Source of the DNA: a bacterium
GTDB taxonomy: Bacteria > Patescibacteriota > Minisyncoccia > Sungbacterales > GWA2-42-14
Assembly (NCBI GenBank): GCA_030649305.1
Contig: JAUSFV010000029.1
Coordinates: 1-32,656 of the forward strand
Reading direction: 5' to 3'
Length of the DNA: 32,656 bases
The position numbers and the translations under genes were made by a program. Below, in pieces: positions 28,537 to 32,656 of the stretch. The first letter of the stretch is position 1. Each line of letters begins with the position of its first letter. The notes under the pieces are model-generated. The model ran no database searches, had not been told where the DNA came from, and saw only the letters and a list, made by a program, of their open reading frames with translations.

Positions 28537-29093
28537 TCCTATGCTGGATGATCGCTCCGACCTCGGTCGGAGAGGAAAGTCCGAACACCATACTTTGATA
28601 TTTCAAAATGTCAAAGTAAAGCGATAGTGGCTAACGGCCACCCTCCGTCATTTTGTGACGGGAGCGGGCCGCCTATAAAATAGGCGAGCCTCGCCCCGCC
28701 ATTCGATGGCGGGGCGGGATAGTGTCACAGAGACTATACAGCTAATTGTCACAGGAAGGACCCTAAAAGTTCTTTCAGCGAAAAAAGCTACAGGTGAAAA
28801 GAGTGGGCCCGCCTTCGCGCGGGATATCCTTGTTTCGGCCCGCTTCGCCAAAAGCGATAGCGAGGTGAGCGAGGTAAAGTAAAAGCCCACAGCGCTGTTT
28901 GGCGACAAACAGCGTGAGAAAAACACCTATCCGGTGCAACCTGAATTGCTATATCAAAATTTCGATATTTCGATATGGCGAAACGGGGCTTGAGCTCGCG
29001 AGCAATCAAGGGCCTAGACAAATGATCGTCGCGATTTTGTTTGTGAATCATCGCTTACGAAATCGGCACAGAATTCGGCTTATAGGCATGGGA
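28537..29093 (+). ncRNA. rnpB: RNase P RNA, bacterial type A-like, enlarged
   Basis: This is the catalytic RNA that matures tRNA 5' ends. The 5' end TCCTATGC (28537-28544) pairs with GCATGGGA (29086-29093) as helix P1. The universal GAGGAAAGTCCGAACACC starts at 28572, and the 3' conserved ACAGAATTCGGCTTATAG lies at 29068-29085. GGCGACAAACAG and GGTGCAACCT segments are also in place. The length of about 557 bases exceeds the usual 350-400; extra length is in the middle (about 28655-28880, several GC-rich hairpins and a GCGAGGTGAGCGAGGT repeat) and in the 3' part. A promoter and a terminator flank it precisely. Confidence 0.93.
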
Positions 29094-29095
29094 TA

Positions 29096-29128
29096 ACCGC
29101 CCCGACGTCACGTCGGGGCGGTTTTTTT
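29096..29128 (+). terminator. Intrinsic terminator of rnpB
   Basis: The 12-base stem ACCGCCCCGACG/CGTCGGGGCGGT has a TCA loop and is followed by seven T. Confidence 0.93.
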
Positions 29129-29224
29129 CCGATATCGTATCGGTTTCGCTGTATCAAGGTTTATAACCTGTGTATAAGAATAGTTGCGCGAATATGTTGA
29201 TTTTCGTTACAATCAATAGGTATT

Positions 29225-29233
29225 TGCTATAAT
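29225..29233 (+). promoter_or_regulatory. Candidate extended -10 promoter for the 29287 gene
   Basis: TGCTATAAT has the same extended -10 as the rnpB promoter and sits 53 bases before the ATG. No good -35 was seen. Confidence 0.5.
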
Positions 29234-29286
29234 CATATGTCGTCAACGGGACCCCAAGCGGCCCTTTTGCGGCTTTTAAAAGATTT

Positions 29287-31806
29287 ATGGAAACTATTCT
29301 TTCATATCGTGAGGAATCATACGGTTCGGCGGGGGATTCGGTAGTCGTTGCCGAAACCGACAAGGACGTTTCGGGTCGGGGTTGGGGAAAAGAGATTGCA
29401 ACGTGGTGTTTGTACCTTGTTGCGTTCCTGACTCCCATATTCTTTTTGTCGTTAACTCCCTCCGCCATATACGCGAAAGAAACGATCATCTCTCTTATTG
29501 TGTTTGTTGCATGTTTAGCGTGGCTCGCGGAGTTTTTATCTTCGGGAGCATTTCGCTATACGCATACCCTTGTTAATGCGGTAACTGCCGTTTTTCTTGC
29601 GGTACTTTTTGTTTCCACAATTCTTTCAAAACATTTTTTCACGAGTTTGTGGGGGGCGGATGCAACGGGTGAAAAATTTCTTTCGTGGCTTGTGTTTGTG
29701 CTTCTATTCCTTCTGGTCGGTTCTTGTATCGACCGTCAAAAAAGCATTTGGATGATTGCCTTTCTCTTTTTGTCTTCTTCGCTTCTTGGGCTTGTTACCC
29801 TGTTGCAGCTTTTCGGGGTGAATGTTTTTTCTTGGTTCGGCGCTCCGGGTGATCAATTTAATCCGGTGGGTACGCTAAACGCTCTTATGGTTTTTTATGG
29901 TTTTATCGCGGTGCTGGGCGTTGGTATTCTTTCGCATTTTAACAAATTTGCCGGAGGCGAGAGCAGAATGGAACGATGGTTCCGCTACGTTGTTTTTGCG
30001 GGAGTGGGACTGCCGCTTCTCAACATGCTTTTGGTTAATTTTCAGGCCGTCTGGATTGCTTTTGCGGCAGGCATGGTAGTGTTTCTCGGATTTACGTTCA
30101 AGGATGCTTTCGGCGCGAGGCGTGAAGGAGGGGGACCGTTGCTCGCCGGGGCGTCATTCTATCTCCCGCTTTTTTTGCTTATTATCTCGGTTCTCCTCTA
30201 TCTTGTTCCGGGGCCGCTTTTTGGCATCAATTTGAGTATTCCCCTTGAAGTTAGTCCGAGTATGGGTGCGACATGGGATATCGCCAAAGCAGCTTTGACA
30301 GACCGTCCCTTCTTCGGTTCGGGCCCTTCAACGTTTCTTCTTGATTACAATCTCTTTCGGGACCCCGCGCTGAACCAGACTGATTTCTGGGCGGTGAAAT
30401 TTTTTCACGGATCTTCCTTCGCGCTGACCACGCTTGCGACTACGGGCATAGTGGGGATGGCAGCTCTTTTCGTATGGGTTGTAACACTACTTATTAGTTT
30501 TGTTCGCGCAATGTTTCGTGATGCGCGCGTGGATTCTGTTCGTTTAGCGCTCTTTTCAGCCCTTGTGTTTGGTGTACTCATGTGGGCGTTCTATTCTTCA
30601 ACATTTACCGCAAACCTTCTGTTTTTTATGTTTGCCGGTCTTTTTCTCGCGCGACATTCTCATGAGGGAGCGCATGATGAAGATGTGTCGTGGTGGCGTA
30701 TTCATCCGCGCGTAATCGGCGTATCATCGCCCTCCTTTATGTTTGTGGCGTCTCTTGTTTCCATTTTTTGTATGGTGCTTGGGGTGGTCGGTATTTACTA
30801 TGTCTCGCAAAAATATGTTGCCGAGATCTATTTTTCTCGCGGTTTGGACATAGCAAACGCGGGCGGCGATTTGGAGGCCGCGCAATCGTACTTTGCGCGC
30901 TCATCGGGTATTGACGCGAAAGATGACCGCTACGTGCGGGCAGAAGCACAAATTCTTTTTGCACGATTGCAGGGCGTTATTCAGCAGGCAGCTACTCGGC
31001 AAGATCCGGCGCTTCAGCAGCAGTTTCAGACGCTTTTGTCGCAAGCCATTGACCGTGCGCGTCTTGCGCAGTCCCTGAATCCGGGAGATTCGCAAAACTG
31101 GTCAACCTTGGCACTCGTGTATGAGGCGGTGATTCCGTATGTGCAGGGCGCTGATCAGTTCTCTATTGATTCGTATGATGCTGCGTCAAAATTTGACCCA
31201 TTGAACCCCGCACTCTTTTTTGACAGCGGGCGGATTCGGGTTGGTATTGGGGATCTTTTGTTTGTGCGCTCAAGCAATGCTTCGGGCGAGGCGCGTCAGA
31301 CCCTGCTTCGCGAGCGTGATACGCTTCTTGCGCAAGCACAACAAAAATTTGAAGAAGCGCTTCGTCTGAAACCCGACTACGCTCCAGCGCATTTTCTCTT
31401 AGCACAGGTGTTTGACCGCAAGGGCGACTTGAATTCCGCGATTCGTGCTGCGGAGAATACAAAAATTCTCGCGTTTTCCGATGTCGGCGTTGCCTTTCAG
31501 CTCGGGTTTCTCTACTATAAAGCTGATCGGCTTGCGAATGCGGCACAAGAGTTCGAGCGCGCGGTATCCTTGAATGAAAATTATTCCAATGCGCGCTACT
31601 TTCTCGGGCTGATTTATGACCGGCAGGGGAAGCGACAGGACGCGATTGAGCAATTTGAAAGAATTCTTGTATTAAATCAGGGTCACGCGGAAGTGCAGAG
31701 GATTCTTGCGAATCTTCGCGCGGGACGCTCCGCTCTAGCTGGCATTACACCACCGCCCGAACAGCGAACACAAGTTCCCGTTCCGGATAGCGGAGGAGCT
31801 CAATAA
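29287..31806 (+). CDS. O-antigen ligase-like polytopic protein with C-terminal TPR repeats
   Basis: This 839-residue membrane protein probably polymerises or transfers surface glycans. The first 500 residues hold about 11-13 hydrophobic segments. Between them a long loop contains GATWDIAKAALTDRPFFGSG (about 333-352) and LDYNLFRDPALNQTDFW, the kind of motif seen in Wzy/WaaL ligases. Residues about 515-815 are soluble tetratricopeptide repeats (for example ALRLKPDYAPAHFLLAQVF and AVSLNENYSNARYFLGLIYD), ending in a Pro-rich tail. This fusion is frequent in Patescibacteria. The start at 29287 has only a weak ribosome site. A substrate cannot be named. MurJ follows downstream. Confidence 0.85.
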   Translation: METILSYREESYGSAGDSVVVAETDKDVSGRGWGKEIATWCLYLVAFLTPIFFLSLTPSAIYAKETIISLIVFVACLAWLAEFLSSGAFRYTHTLVNAVTAVFLAVLFVSTILSKHFFTSLWGADATGEKFLSWLVFVLLFLLVGSCIDRQKSIWMIAFLFLSSSLLGLVTLLQLFGVNVFSWFGAPGDQFNPVGTLNALMVFYGFIAVLGVGILSHFNKFAGGESRMERWFRYVVFAGVGLPLLNMLLVNFQAVWIAFAAGMVVFLGFTFKDAFGARREGGGPLLAGASFYLPLFLLIISVLLYLVPGPLFGINLSIPLEVSPSMGATWDIAKAALTDRPFFGSGPSTFLLDYNLFRDPALNQTDFWAVKFFHGSSFALTTLATTGIVGMAALFVWVVTLLISFVRAMFRDARVDSVRLALFSALVFGVLMWAFYSSTFTANLLFFMFAGLFLARHSHEGAHDEDVSWWRIHPRVIGVSSPSFMFVASLVSIFCMVLGVVGIYYVSQKYVAEIYFSRGLDIANAGGDLEAAQSYFARSSGIDAKDDRYVRAEAQILFARLQGVIQQAATRQDPALQQQFQTLLSQAIDRARLAQSLNPGDSQNWSTLALVYEAVIPYVQGADQFSIDSYDAASKFDPLNPALFFDSGRIRVGIGDLLFVRSSNASGEARQTLLRERDTLLAQAQQKFEEALRLKPDYAPAHFLLAQVFDRKGDLNSAIRAAENTKILAFSDVGVAFQLGFLYYKADRLANAAQEFERAVSLNENYSNARYFLGLIYDRQGKRQDAIEQFERILVLNQGHAEVQRILANLRAGRSALAGITPPPEQRTQVPVPDSGGAQ

Positions 31807-31842
31807 TCTAAAATCATATAATGTGTATTTGGGGCTCGAATC

Positions 31843-31926
31843 AATTCAATTAGTATCATTAGTATTTATTCGTATATTAGTATCGATACCAATATACAAA
31901 TGGTACTAATGATACGAATGATTCGG
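31843..31926. repeat. Palindromic short-word repeat upstream of murJ
   Basis: The left half contains TTAGTATCATTAGTATT and the right half contains GGTACTAATGATACGAATG, joined around TATCGATACC. It ends directly before the ATG at 31928. Confidence 0.8.
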
Positions 31927-31927
31927 A

Positions 31928-32656
31928 ATGTTGTTTTCTCGCGAAATTACGTCTCTTCACGCGGCGGCTCTCCTCTTGGGAGCCGCCGGTTTGTTTTCCC
32001 GGCTTCTCGGGATTTTCCGCGACCGGCTTCTGGCGGGCACCTTTGGCGCGTCCCGCGAACTGGATATTTATTATGCCGCGTTCCAGATTCCCGACTTTTT
32101 GTTTAATGTGTTTTTAATCGGTGCTACCACGAGTGCCATATTGCCGGTATTTCTTGAATATTGGGAGCGAGATACCAAAGACGGCATTCAGTTCATATCG
32201 GGACTCCTTCGCTGGTTTCTATATTGTTCGGTAGTGTTTTCTTTTTTGGTTGTTTTCTTCGCGCCATTTCTCGTGCATCGTATTTTGGTGCCCGGTTTTG
32301 AAGAATCCGCGAAAGAGCAAACTATATTGCTTACGCGAATTATGATGTTGAGTCCGGTTCTCCTTGGACTTTCCAATATTATCGCGTCAGTGCTTCAGTC
32401 GCTCAATCGTTTTTTTATTTATTCGCTGACATCCATTTTTTACAATATCGGTCTTATCATTGGCGTAGTTGTATTTCTGCCGCTTTTTGGGATGAAGGGG
32501 CTCGCATACGGGGTTGTCTTGGGGGCGCTTTTGCATTTATGCATTCAGCTTCCCGCGTTTTACCGCCTCGGGTTTCGTTTTTCTTTCGCGACATCTCCGC
32601 CGCATGACGGCATTAAAAAAATTCTCCGGATTTCCGTACCGCGTACTATAACGCTT
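31928..32656 (+). CDS. murJ: Lipid II flippase MurJ/MviN, 5' part
   Basis: This inner-membrane flippase (MVF family) moves lipid II outward for peptidoglycan synthesis. The frame is open from the ATG at 31928 to the end of the window (243 codons, no stop), so the gene is truncated by the window edge. The N-terminus LLLGAAGLFSRLLGIFRDRLLAGTFGAS is typical of MurJ, followed by DIYYAAFQIPDFLFNV and FLEYWERD, and five or six hydrophobic segments are already visible. No SD is present; the start lies at the end of a palindromic repeat. A GC-rich hairpin (31962-31988) lies within codons 12-20. Confidence 0.93.
   Translation, partial: MLFSREITSLHAAALLLGAAGLFSRLLGIFRDRLLAGTFGASRELDIYYAAFQIPDFLFNVFLIGATTSAILPVFLEYWERDTKDGIQFISGLLRWFLYCSVVFSFLVVFFAPFLVHRILVPGFEESAKEQTILLTRIMMLSPVLLGLSNIIASVLQSLNRFFIYSLTSIFYNIGLIIGVVVFLPLFGMKGLAYGVVLGALLHLCIQLPAFYRLGFRFSFATSPPHDGIKKILRISVPRTITL

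Noticed and set aside
29237-29286. ATG at 29237 as an earlier start for the O-antigen-ligase-like protein
   Set aside because: It is not in frame with the long reading frame beginning at 29287.

Overview
The window looks like a chromosome segment of a small-genome Candidate Phyla Radiation (Patescibacteria, Parcubacteria-like) bacterium. The evidence is the gene complement (secY-adk-adk-map, a PD-(D/E)XK protein with a Cys cluster, a hexulose-6-phosphate synthase-like barrel, GalT, an O-antigen-ligase/TPR protein, MurJ), the many housekeeping genes without a Shine-Dalgarno sequence, and the short-word palindromic repeats between them. The standard stop codons are used. No BLAST or HMM search was possible, so family names rest on motifs read by eye.

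Layout. (1) 104-3745: end of a spc-type ribosomal operon: secY, two adjacent adenylate kinase genes, and map. (2) 3793-16495: a 12.7 kb accessory island, all on the + strand. Its genes have strong SD sites, ATGA-type stop/start overlaps, several TTGACA promoters and several intrinsic terminators. It holds ten related small membrane proteins sharing an N-terminal V-A-R-Q-N-like motif (seven at 3793-7655, three at 11209-12768). Between them lie a helical 338-aa protein, three tiny proteins, a rhomboid protease and an unrecognised 279-aa protein. The island ends with four genes that read as a complete ubiquitin-like pathway: an E2-like/PRTRC-B-like protein, a JAMM/JAB metalloprotease, a ThiF/E1-like adenylating enzyme and an 80-aa beta-grasp ubiquitin-like protein ending Gly-Val. 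(3) 16565-22867: housekeeping genes on the + strand: ruvX, a family 2 glycosyltransferase, galT, a methyltransferase, tpiA, a DUF6159-like membrane protein, a slipin and a small unknown. (4) 22910-25015, minus strand: a hexulose-6-phosphate synthase-like barrel and an NDH-2-like flavoprotein. (5) 25054-32656: pgk, a minus-strand membrane protein, a PD-(D/E)XK protein, a 55-aa zinc ribbon on the minus strand, rnhA followed by the tail of a second rnhA, the RNase P RNA gene, an O-antigen-ligase/TPR protein, and the 5' part of murJ running off the end.

The main discovery candidate is the 12912-16495 ubiquitin-like cassette, with its unusual escort of paralogous membrane proteins and a rhomboid protease. 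The E2-like protein itself carries a V-x-Q-N stretch near its N-terminus, which tentatively ties it to the membrane family. The pathway could modify membrane-associated targets or act in defence, as in Bil and PRTRC-type systems, but this is inference.

A second theme is repeat activity. Six intergenic palindromic word repeats run right up to start codons. Four elements carry CCCCGTTAGA...TCTAACGGGG terminal inverted repeats; one supplies a start codon and two abut a -35 box. Repeat-like in-frame insertions or substitutions occur inside essential genes (map, ruvX, pgk, the HPS-like gene and the PD-(D/E)XK gene). No tRNA gene, CRISPR array or complete transposase gene was seen.
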